Assembly: GCF_030815085.1 (NCBI RefSeq)
Contig: NZ_JAUSWG010000016.1
Reading direction: 5' to 3' (one strand)
From: Paraclostridium ghonii
GTDB lineage: Bacteria > Bacillota > Clostridia > Peptostreptococcales > Peptostreptococcaceae
DNA: 64,000 bases
Part shown: one piece after another, positions 35,645-42,821 of the stretch
How the letters are laid out: every line of letters begins with the position of its first letter
Numbering within the stretch: the stretch's first letter is position 1
Translations under genes and position numbers: made by a program
The notes under the pieces: generated by a model
The model's database searches: none
The model's input: only the letters and a program-made list of their open reading frames with translations
What the model was told of the DNA's origin: nothing

Positions 35645-36352
35645 TTAATTGAAATCCCAAAGTTGTCTATATTCTTCCCTAAAATCAGGAAGGCTTTCTA
35701 AGTACTTAGTTAAAGGTTCATAGTAATCTGCATCACATAAATTTAGACTTTCTCTATATAAATCTTCACTATCCCAAGATACTATTTTTACAGGTAGATT
35801 ATTTTCAAGTATTTGCTTTAACATGAGGAATCGTCCGATACGGCCGTTCCCATCTTGGAATAGGTGTATTAATTCAAATCTATGGTGAAAGATAGCTATA
35901 TCTGCTAATGTGATATTGTCTAGCTTATAGTACCATCCAAGTAATTCATCTAGCTTAGGGTGAACTTCAAATGGTTGAGCTATTTTAGCATTAGTACTTA
36001 TTATCATATTAGGTATTGTTTTATATATTCCTGAATAACCCCTTTGGTGCATAGTAGTATTAAACATAAGTCTTGCATAAAGGTCTTTTAGAAATTGATT
36101 ATCAATCTTCTTTTCTAGAGTTTCTATGATTCCATTAAATATATAACTAGAGTTTATTATTTCTTGAACATCGTCTAATGTATGTTTTCCTGTAACAACA
36201 TTTTTATCTAATAATAAAGCTAATGATTCTTTTGTAAATGTACTACCTTCTATTTTATTTGAATGATATAAAAAGCTATGTTTAAAAATACTGTATAAGG
36301 AGTTTTTAAGATCCTTTGTTTCAATTAGCATATCTATAAAGTTTTTACTCAT
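35645..36352 (-). CDS. Fic-domain protein, class II
   Basis: 235 residues. Complete Fic motif HLFQDGNGRIGR (His, Asp-Gly-Asn-Gly-Arg) near residues 166-177, and N-terminal inhibitory motif SNKIEGST ([ST]xxxE[GN]) near residues 31-38, placing the autoinhibitory helix in the same protein before the Fic core (class II). Fic enzymes usually transfer AMP from ATP onto protein hydroxyls, here kept off by the Glu until activated. It is the first gene of an operon with the serine recombinase. RBS AGGAGGAG. Confidence 0.88.
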   Translation of the reverse strand: MSKNFIDMLIETKDLKNSLYSIFKHSFLYHSNKIEGSTFTKESLALLLDKNVVTGKHTLDDVQEIINSSYIFNGIIETLEKKIDNQFLKDLYARLMFNTTMHQRGYSGIYKTIPNMIISTNAKIAQPFEVHPKLDELLGWYYKLDNITLADIAIFHHRFELIHLFQDGNGRIGRFLMLKQILENNLPVKIVSWDSEDLYRESLNLCDADYYEPLTKYLESLPDFREEYRQLWDFN

Positions 36353-36676
36353 TTTAATAAATCTCCTCCTTATTTGTAATAATAATTTTAATTAAAGGTC
36401 TAAAGGAATGGTCAAAAAAATTGATATTTACTTGACGTTTATTTATAATAATATATTAAAAAAGGTTGAAATACAATGGATAGACGACATTTTGTATATG
36501 AAGTTTTTTAAAAATAGAATAAATATATGTGTTAATTTGTGTTGTAAATTTAAAATTTATTAAATTATATGTTAAATAAATTAAATAGGTCTCTAACTAG
36601 AAAAATAAGAGTAAGGAATATATCATTTGTTTTCTATAAAAAATTACCTAATAAAAATAAAAATCTGTCTTTTAGT
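36353..36676. other. Divergent intergenic region upstream of the Fic gene
   Basis: No ORF. TTGACC-like and TATAAT-like elements face leftward for the Fic operon (TTTAGACC/ATTATTATTACA). A recombination site for the serine recombinase would be expected here or near 34800, but I could not define crossover repeats. Confidence 0.3.
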
Positions 36677-36731
36677 AAACAAAAATAAAACTATGAGATA
36701 ACTAAGTTATTTTATAGTTTTATTTTTGTTT
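36677..36731. terminator. Palindromic terminator, AACTAAGTT loop
   Basis: AACAAAAATAAAACTATGAGATAACTAAGTTATTTTATAGTTTTATTTTTGTT, upstream of parA; it has no rightward gene to end, so it may protect parA from antisense transcription. Confidence 0.7.
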
Positions 36732-36804
36732 TTATTTAATTTCAAAAAAGTTTAAATTATGATATTATATAAATATAACTATTTTAAAACTTGGAGGATA
36801 AATA

Positions 36805-37617
36805 ATGCAAACTAAGTTAATAACTTATTTCAATATAAAAGGCGGTATTTACAAAACTTCTATGTCTATAATAACTGCATATGAACTAGCAAAAGATGAA
36901 AATACAAAGATATTATTATGGGACTTAGACTTACAAGAAAATCTTACTCAATACGTATATAAAGTTAATCATGAAGACAAAACAACTATAGATATAGTTG
37001 ATGGATTAAGTGCAGAAGATGTAATCGTTAAGTGTCCAAATCCAAATTATCCTAATATAGATATAATACCTTCTGATATAGGGCTAGCTATGTTAGATGA
37101 AAAAATAAGCTTACAACCAGCTAGAGAAAAAGTTCTTGCGAGATGGTACATGAAAAACATTGATGTACTTGAAAAATATGATTACATAATTTGTGACTTA
37201 TCACCTAGCTACAATCTAACAGCTAAAAACATACTTTATTTAGCAGACTCTATAATAGTACCTATAATGGATAAAAATATATCTTCTTTAAGAGGGGCTG
37301 CTTTATTCAAGGAGCTATGGAGTAGAGATAAATATTATTTAGAAAAAGAAGATAATGATATTAAAGCTACTGTTTTAGTTGGATATGAAAAGCAAAGAAC
37401 ACAAATATCTGATTTATTTGATCAGTACCTTCAGAAGTTTGAAGATCTAAAAAATATAATGTTACATTCCTTTATAAGAAGAAATACTTTCGTTGAAAAA
37501 TCATTACTAAGTAAATTAAGTATAAGTGATTATTTGAAAAAGAATGGACAAACTCATTTCAGTAAAGAAGAAGTTGAAAATATGATAAAAGAATTAAAAG
37601 AAAAGGATGTGCTATAG
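36805..37617 (+). CDS. parA: ParA-family partition ATPase with atypical Walker A
   Basis: 270 residues. N-terminus KLITYFNIKGGIYKTSMSIITA is the deviant Walker A region, but the loop reads KGGIYKTS instead of the usual KGGxGKT[TS], with Tyr for the second loop Gly. Walker A' DLDLQENLTQYVY and Walker B YIICDLSPSYN are present. ParA ATPases position plasmids on the nucleoid with a centromere-binding partner; the gene directly downstream (stop and start adjacent) probably encodes it. RBS TTGGAGGA. Confidence 0.85.
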   Translation: MQTKLITYFNIKGGIYKTSMSIITAYELAKDENTKILLWDLDLQENLTQYVYKVNHEDKTTIDIVDGLSAEDVIVKCPNPNYPNIDIIPSDIGLAMLDEKISLQPAREKVLARWYMKNIDVLEKYDYIICDLSPSYNLTAKNILYLADSIIVPIMDKNISSLRGAALFKELWSRDKYYLEKEDNDIKATVLVGYEKQRTQISDLFDQYLQKFEDLKNIMLHSFIRRNTFVEKSLLSKLSISDYLKKNGQTHFSKEEVENMIKELKEKDVL

Positions 37618-37950
37618 ATGCCTAAAATAGATATAAATTTATTAAATGAAGAGGTTCCTACAACTAAAAAATCAACTATCGTAAATGAACCTAATGAAAC
37701 TAAATCTTCATTATCTATATATGATATCGTTAAAAAAGAAAAGAAGAAAACTAAAGAACAAGTTGGAGTTACTTTAGATAAAGAAATAGTAGATAAATTA
37801 AAAACAGTAGTTATAGATTCTAATGTAACTATGTCTAAGCTATTTGAAAATCTACTTACTCCATTACTTGAAGATGTTGAAATAAATAAAAAGAATATAG
37901 ACATTTATAACAAAAAGAATAAGCTAAAGGGTAGAAGAAAATCAGAATAA
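37618..37950 (+). CDS. Small ParB-like partner with ribbon-helix-helix end
   Basis: 110 residues. A flexible charged N-terminus (DINLLNEEVPTTKKSTI) is followed by KEQVGVTLDKEIVDKLKTVVIDSNVTMSKLFENLLTPLL, a ribbon-helix-helix fold, and a basic tail KKNKLKGRRKSE. Starts at the base after the parA stop, so translation is coupled. Type Ib partition loci consist of such ParA plus small RHH centromere-binding protein. Its centromere may be the GCTTACA or AACTAAGTT repeats, which is inference. Confidence 0.7.
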   Translation: MPKIDINLLNEEVPTTKKSTIVNEPNETKSSLSIYDIVKKEKKKTKEQVGVTLDKEIVDKLKTVVIDSNVTMSKLFENLLTPLLEDVEINKKNIDIYNKKNKLKGRRKSE

Positions 37951-37963
37951 TTTAGTAAGAATT

Positions 37964-38016
37964 AAAATGTAACTATAAAATAACTAAGTTAAAACAATGT
38001 TACTTTATAGTTACAT
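37964..38016. terminator. Palindromic terminator of the par operon
   Basis: AATGTAACTATAAAATAACTAAGTTAAAACAATGTTACTTTATAGTTACATT. Outer 14-bp arms are perfect; the loop is enlarged by a second copy of a GTTAC word. Confidence 0.7.
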
Positions 38017-38151
38017 TAATAATTTGAAAATATAGTAATAAAATTTTATATAGAAAGCTCTTAATGCTTATTTAAAGAGCTTTAATGTGTATATATAAAA
38101 TTAAACAACCTGCTTTGAAAACAGTAAAGATTTACTATACTATACTATACA

Positions 38152-40059
38152 CTAGTCAATAGGTATAAGTTCAACTTTATTTATATAAACGAACGCATTA
38201 TCTCTAGCAGATAATCCAGATTTAGTAATACTCATTGTATTGTGATATGAATAGTTGCTTGTTGCGATATAATCAGTATCTATATATTTAAATGCTCCAT
38301 ATTTATCTAAATCAGATTTAGATTCAATTGTTTTATCTAAAGATATATTTTTTACTGAAGTATATGAGTAATCATATAAATTTACTGTAGTATTACCAGT
38401 TGAAGCGTAATGTAAACGAACACGATATTTTTTATTAATTTCTGGAACAAATTTTATTTTTATATAAGAATCGGATACTCCGCTCTTATTATAAAGTTCA
38501 ACGATATCCCCTCCAGTATAAGAAGTACCTGAAACAACGTTAGCATTTATTATTTCATAAGCTTTTACAGCTGGAATTTGTGTAATTTTACCTTTAGCAA
38601 TTAAATTCTCGGGATCAACACTACTATGTGTAAAAGCAAATATATATCCTTTTCTTTTTCTATTACCATTAAAAGCATCAAAACTTTGCATATACGATAA
38701 AGCATGACTGTAGTTATTAAAAGTTGAAGGCCCAGAACCTTCTTTATTTGAGAAGTTAAATTCATTTTTATTAACTTCTTTACTCACGTTCCCACCATAA
38801 ATTAAATTTTTTGAACCCTTTCCATCTGTTACAGAAAAATTAATTTTTGTAATACATACAGGGTCATACCATGGATAAACCCATTTATAATTTTCTGTAG
38901 CTAAATTATATACAAAAGAATTATTATTTAGATCTATAAAAGACTCTGTAGCATTTGGATAATCTGTTCCTTGTCCAAAAAATTCTCCACAATATAATGT
39001 ATTTGCACTTCTAGGAGTAAAAGAGTATTTATTTTGATGACCACTTAAGAAAATAAAACCTGCATTTGAAAAATCTCTTGTTGTAACAAGTTTTAATTCT
39101 TCTAACCAAGTAAAAAGATGAGGTGGACGTATAAAATTCTTTTCGTTTACATCATGGCTATATATAACTCCGTCAACATCATCATTTATTACATCCGAAT
39201 ATATTTCTCTAGTAAGCTCTGCTTTTATTGGTTTTGAATATAAATATCTATCAAAAGATTCTATATTCTTACCACTTTTATCATAAGTTGGATTATAGTT
39301 TTTTGGATCGTAATTTGGGAATAAAGAAATTATATCTAGTACTGCTAAAGTCATATCTCTACGATATTTATTAAAGTATGTCCATCCTCTTTGTTTTTGT
39401 GAGGATAAACCATCTTTATATGCGTTTGTACAATACTCAATATATTCTGTTGTTTTAGTAGATAGTGCATTTGTATAACGATTAAAATCGTCAGAATCAA
39501 GACCTAATTTTTCTTTATCAATAAGAACATGACGTAAAAATAGTAAGTGAAGATTTGCAGCATGTGCATATGCAGGTAACAAGGCTGTTTTATAATCATT
39601 AATTGCAAAAGCAGCGGGAATAGTTTGCACAAAGGATTGATGAACTCCATTTATAAGGCTTTTTAAAGTACTTTCACTTAGAGCTGTAACAGGACTACTA
39701 AATCCTAAAACTTTCCTAGCGTGTAAAAGATTTTCTAAAGCTTGATCATAGTCGTCTAAAAGAGACTTCAACCCGTTTAATTGACCTTCTGCCTTCTTTA
39801 TTGTGTCGTCTTTTAGTTTTTGGTCTATTAATTTTGATGTATATTCCATCATTTCTTTCCAAGTTACATTTGGTTCACTAGGACTATCAGGCCAAAGCAT
39901 ATCAACGACTGTACCTAGTATACTCACAGCAGCTGAACCTGGACCACTAATCAAGCCTATAAGAGTCCCACCTATAGAAAACATAACATTTACTCCTGCA
40001 GGAGCTCCAAAAGGTTGAATAGGTTGAATAGAATTACTTTGTTCATAATTTTTTTCCAT
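38152..40059 (-). CDS. Three-domain Cry-type delta-endotoxin, Cry16/Cry17-like size
   Basis: 635 residues. Domain I (helical pore-forming bundle, to about residue 265) has conserved block 1 as YAHAANLHLLFLRHVL (about 163-180) and block 2 as RRDMTLAVLDIISLFPNYDP followed by KAELTREIYSD. Domain III shows block 3 as ENLIAKGKITQIPAVKAYEI and block 5 as NAFVYINKVELIPID at the very end. The protein lacks the long C-terminal crystallisation half, as Cry11/Cry16-type short toxins do, and has no signal peptide. Family role: gut-cell pore formation in insects. It is divergent in its operon layout from the sigma factor and neurotoxin-like genes, and has the regulon-type promoter at 40147. RBS AGGAGG. 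Confidence 0.9.
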   Translation of the reverse strand: MEKNYEQSNSIQPIQPFGAPAGVNVMFSIGGTLIGLISGPGSAAVSILGTVVDMLWPDSPSEPNVTWKEMMEYTSKLIDQKLKDDTIKKAEGQLNGLKSLLDDYDQALENLLHARKVLGFSSPVTALSESTLKSLINGVHQSFVQTIPAAFAINDYKTALLPAYAHAANLHLLFLRHVLIDKEKLGLDSDDFNRYTNALSTKTTEYIEYCTNAYKDGLSSQKQRGWTYFNKYRRDMTLAVLDIISLFPNYDPKNYNPTYDKSGKNIESFDRYLYSKPIKAELTREIYSDVINDDVDGVIYSHDVNEKNFIRPPHLFTWLEELKLVTTRDFSNAGFIFLSGHQNKYSFTPRSANTLYCGEFFGQGTDYPNATESFIDLNNNSFVYNLATENYKWVYPWYDPVCITKINFSVTDGKGSKNLIYGGNVSKEVNKNEFNFSNKEGSGPSTFNNYSHALSYMQSFDAFNGNRKRKGYIFAFTHSSVDPENLIAKGKITQIPAVKAYEIINANVVSGTSYTGGDIVELYNKSGVSDSYIKIKFVPEINKKYRVRLHYASTGNTTVNLYDYSYTSVKNISLDKTIESKSDLDKYGAFKYIDTDYIATSNYSYHNTMSITKSGLSARDNAFVYINKVELIPID

Positions 40060-40116
40060 ATTTTTTTCCTCCTATTATCTAATATAGATTTTTTATTAAG
40101 TGATTACTTATTAAAT

Positions 40117-40147
40117 AAAAAGGAATAACTATGCATTTTGTAAACCC
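40117..40147 (-). promoter_or_regulatory. Toxin-regulon-type promoter of the Cry gene
   Basis: Minus strand: GGGTTTACA (40147-40139), 15 bases, CCTTTTT (40123-40117). About 55 bases upstream of the start codon, a sensible 5' UTR. Confidence 0.7.
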
Positions 40148-40255
40148 TGTTTAAATATATAATTTAAAATTTCGATTTTTAATATATGGATTCTTCAGGG
40201 TAAATACGATCGAGCTAAATTTAAATGGAATAATTATGAAACATCAAATAAGATA

Positions 40256-40299
40256 ATAAAAAACACCTAGTTTTAAAAACTTAAAACCAGGTGCTTAGC
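40256..40299 (-). terminator. Terminator of the sigma factor gene
   Basis: Minus strand AGCACCTGGTTTTAAGTTTTTAAAACTAGGTGTTTTTTATT; 14-bp stem and T-run, between the sigma and Cry genes, so each has its own transcript. Confidence 0.8.
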
Positions 40300-40350
40300 A
40301 AAACATAAATAGTTTTCTTAATTTTAATATAAAAATATTTATGTTGAATT

Positions 40351-40869
40351 TTAGGCAATATTTCTTTTTAACTTATTTAAAGCTCTTGTTTTTGTTTTAT
40401 ATATAGCTTGCCTTGAGACATTTAAAATTTCTGCTACGTGTGATTCAGGCAGGTTTTCAAAATATACCTTATGTATTACATATTTTTCTTTGGAGGTTAG
40501 ATCTTTGATTATATCATTAAAAATTATATGATTAAAATTTTCCTCATACTGATTTTCTACCATATAGTTATCAAATATTTCTTGACAATTATATATTTTT
40601 TGATTTTGTTTATTTATATGTATATATCTATTTTTCATAGATTTTTCTATATATGAAATTATGTGCTTATCATGTTCAAACTTATGAAGTTTTACTGCAA
40701 TTTCATCTACTATTTTAAATAAAAACAACACAAGATCATGTTTCATATCCTCATAATTACTATTTCTTTGAAGTTTATTAAGTAGTGGGTCAAACTTATG
40801 TATTAAATCTAAAATTTTATTTTTATCACCTTCTTTATACTCGTGTATTAATGAATAAATTTTTGTCAT
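40351..40869 (-). CDS. BotR/TcdR/UviA-like alternative sigma factor
   Basis: 172 residues. Region 2-like segment (MKHDLVLFLFKIVDEIAVKLHKFEHDKHIISYIEKSMKNRYI) and region 4 LTSKEKYVIHKVYFENLPESHVAEILNVSRQAIYKTKTRALNKLKR, whose VSRQ-[AS]-[IV]-YK-x-[KR]-x-x-AL-x-x-L ending is very close to what I remember of BotR/TetR. This group (sigma-70 group 5) switches on clostridial toxin and bacteriocin genes. Its own promoter carries the same GGTTTACA...CCTTTTT pattern, implying autoactivation. It lies between the Cry gene and the neurotoxin-like genes, as botR lies in toxin clusters. RBS AAGGAG. Confidence 0.87.
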   Translation of the reverse strand: MTKIYSLIHEYKEGDKNKILDLIHKFDPLLNKLQRNSNYEDMKHDLVLFLFKIVDEIAVKLHKFEHDKHIISYIEKSMKNRYIHINKQNQKIYNCQEIFDNYMVENQYEENFNHIIFNDIIKDLTSKEKYVIHKVYFENLPESHVAEILNVSRQAIYKTKTRALNKLKRNIA

Positions 40870-40891
40870 AGATTTTCTCCTTTTTATTTTT

Positions 40892-40922
40892 AAAAAGGAA
40901 ATTTTTGTTAAATTGTAAACCC
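40892..40922 (-). promoter_or_regulatory. Toxin-regulon-type promoter of the sigma gene
   Basis: Minus strand: GGGTTTACA (40922-40914), 15 bases, CCTTTTT (40898-40892). Only about 20 bases before the start codon, so the RBS AAAAAGGAG is close to +1. Confidence 0.7.
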
Positions 40923-41190
40923 AATATTCGAATTTTTTAAAAGATTCAGATTAGTGCGTGATATATAATGCATAGCTATGAAAAAATTTTATTACATTTA
41001 ATTAAAATTATACAATAAATGGATTAGTTGTAGAATGTAGAGGCATAAAAGAACAATATAAATGCATAAAAGACTCAATTTCAAGCTTAATAAGTGAAAA
41101 AATGATAAATTAGAATATATTTTTTCTGAAAAATTTATCTGTAGGAATAGAAAATCATACGTTTCAAATATTAAAAAAATTGAAAACAAA

Positions 41191-41220
41191 GGTTAACAAT
41201 TAGTATTTTTTATCCTTTAT
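41191..41220 (+). promoter_or_regulatory. Toxin-regulon-type promoter of the light-chain gene
   Basis: GGTTAACA (41191-41198), 15 bases, CCTTTAT (41214-41220). One mismatch from the other copies in each box, same spacing. The predicted transcript starts near 41227 and has a 5' UTR of about 230 bases. Confidence 0.6.
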
Positions 41221-41227
41221 ATATTAA

Positions 41228-41245
41228 TAGAGAAAGGAGGTAGCT
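41228..41245 (+). promoter_or_regulatory. Shine-Dalgarno-like element at the predicted mRNA 5' end
   Basis: AGAAAGGAGGTAG (41231-41243) is a perfect anti-16S match, but no start codon follows at usable spacing and the real RBS of the light chain (AAGGAGGAAG) is 215 bases downstream. This is the arrangement of STAB-SD elements known from cry3-type mRNAs, where 30S binding protects the 5' end. A hairpin TCTAACGT/ACGTTAGA follows at 41282-41321. Confidence 0.5.
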
Positions 41246-41460
41246 ATAATACAAATCAAATAATATATAAATTTAATATCTATTCTAACGTAAAGTTACA
41301 TTGTAATATAAACGTTAGATTTTATGATATGAGAGAATTTTAATAGAGAATATATTGAAATCTAACAAAATTATTGAAAAATTAAGTTGTTAATGTTTAG
41401 TAGAGTATTTTAGAAGTTTTCTATCAAATGTTACAACTACATTATTAAGGAGGAAGAATT

Positions 41461-42648
41461 ATGGCACCAATTACAATTAAAGATTTTAAGTATAATACAT
41501 TGCCTAATGGTAACGATGTTGTATTAGTAAAAAATGAAAAAGGAACTGCTGATAAAGGTTTTTTTGTAGCTGATAATATACTAGTAGTTCCAGAAAGATA
41601 TGGAGAAATTCAAGGGGAAGAAGGAGGAACTGCACCTAAAGAAGCTACTGAAGTTAGAGATAAACAATATTTACAATCTGAAGAGCATAAAGATGAGTTC
41701 TTAAAAATGATAACTGTACTTTTAAAAAGAATAAATTCAAAGCCTGAAGGATCGGAGTTTTTAAATATAATGACAAAAGCAGAGCCGTTATACGATATAA
41801 ATAATGGTGAATTTAAGGAAAGATGCACTTCAAGGTATGTAGAAACAACTACAGGACAAAGACGCGTTAATGTTATTATAACTGGACCAGGGACAAATTT
41901 AACTGAGGGGATAACAATACCATATATAACTGAGAATACAAGAGCTTTAGAGAGTAATGGTTTTGGGTCTGCATCTACAATTTCAATTACACCGTTTTAT
42001 GAATTAGGCTATATAAAAGACCATAAAAATCCTGAAGAGAAATACTGTGCAGATCCAGCGATGAGTTTATATCACGAACTTGTGCATGCTTTTCATAACT
42101 TATATGGAATAAATTTCAATCACACAAAGATAGAAGAAACGAGCTTAGAAGAATACGTTACATTTGGCCGTTATAATGAAAAATCTTGTGTTGAAATGAA
42201 TAAGGTAGGAATGTATGCAGGTACAAGTTTATTGAAGTCTTTTGATGAAATTAATACTTTAAAGGAAGCTGATAAGAGTAAGATAAACAATATTTTTGAA
42301 AATAAATTAACACTTCTTTTTGGTGAAAAAACATCTGCCAATAATGAATCTGATATCGCTAAAATAGCGTTAAAAATAGATAAGAAAATTCATGCTTTTA
42401 CAGAGTGTGAATTTGCTAAGGCATTTAATACGAAAACAGGGGGAATTTACGTAAGAGACGACTATAACTATACATCTGCTACGCCTTTAAAATTTGAAAA
42501 GCTTTTAGATAATTATCATCCTCAAGATGGATTTATAAAGTATGGTAAGCCTATGTATGAAGGACAACATATTAAAAATAAATATATTGCCACTAATCCA
42601 GCAATTACTAGTAAAAAGGCTAGATTTAGGTTCCTATTGAAAAAATAG
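41461..42648 (+). CDS. Botulinum-neurotoxin-like light chain (zinc endopeptidase), separate gene
   Basis: 395 residues. N-terminus MAPITIKDFKYNTLPNGNDV aligns with the BoNT light-chain start (PFVNKQFNYKDPVNGVDI). Zinc motif HELVHAFHNLYGI at H205, E206, H209 parallels HELIHAGHRLYGI; the third ligand is probably E231 in SLEEYVTFG (BoNT: FEELRTFG). The gene stops where BoNT light chains still have about 50 residues including the interchain cysteine. The R-x-x-Y pair of the active site is not at its expected place after DGFIKYGK. No signal peptide. Family role: cleavage of SNARE proteins in nerve cells; the target here is unknown. RBS AAGGAGGAAG; regulon-type promoter at 41191. Confidence 0.92.
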   Translation: MAPITIKDFKYNTLPNGNDVVLVKNEKGTADKGFFVADNILVVPERYGEIQGEEGGTAPKEATEVRDKQYLQSEEHKDEFLKMITVLLKRINSKPEGSEFLNIMTKAEPLYDINNGEFKERCTSRYVETTTGQRRVNVIITGPGTNLTEGITIPYITENTRALESNGFGSASTISITPFYELGYIKDHKNPEEKYCADPAMSLYHELVHAFHNLYGINFNHTKIEETSLEEYVTFGRYNEKSCVEMNKVGMYAGTSLLKSFDEINTLKEADKSKINNIFENKLTLLFGEKTSANNESDIAKIALKIDKKIHAFTECEFAKAFNTKTGGIYVRDDYNYTSATPLKFEKLLDNYHPQDGFIKYGKPMYEGQHIKNKYIATNPAITSKKARFRFLLKK

Positions 42649-42821
42649 TTAATTTTGATATGTAGTGATGATGAATTTTATAAAAATTATAAAATTTAGA
42701 ATAAAAAAACAAATGAATAAAAAAGAAAAATAAATAATGAAAGGAGTATGTCAAAACTAAAAATATCAAAATAAGATATAACAAGTTCATAGATATTTAT
42801 AAATTTTGGCAGATAATAATC
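42649..42821 (+). other. Light-chain/heavy-chain junction with displaced RBS
   Basis: 173 bases. A strong RBS (GAAAGGAG) and ATG at 42748 open an 8-codon frame (MSKLKISK) that is one base out of phase with the heavy chain. The heavy-chain frame is open upstream through this region but has no ATG, GTG or TTG after the RBS. No terminator is visible, so one mRNA for both chains is likely. Confidence 0.5.

Noticed and set aside
40998..41189. 63-codon open frame on the minus strand between the sigma gene and the light chain
   Set aside because: No RBS, hydrophobic low-complexity product; it overlaps the likely upstream promoter region.
42748..42774. MSKLKISK as a real gene
   Set aside because: Eight codons only; kept as part of the heavy-chain start question instead of as a gene.
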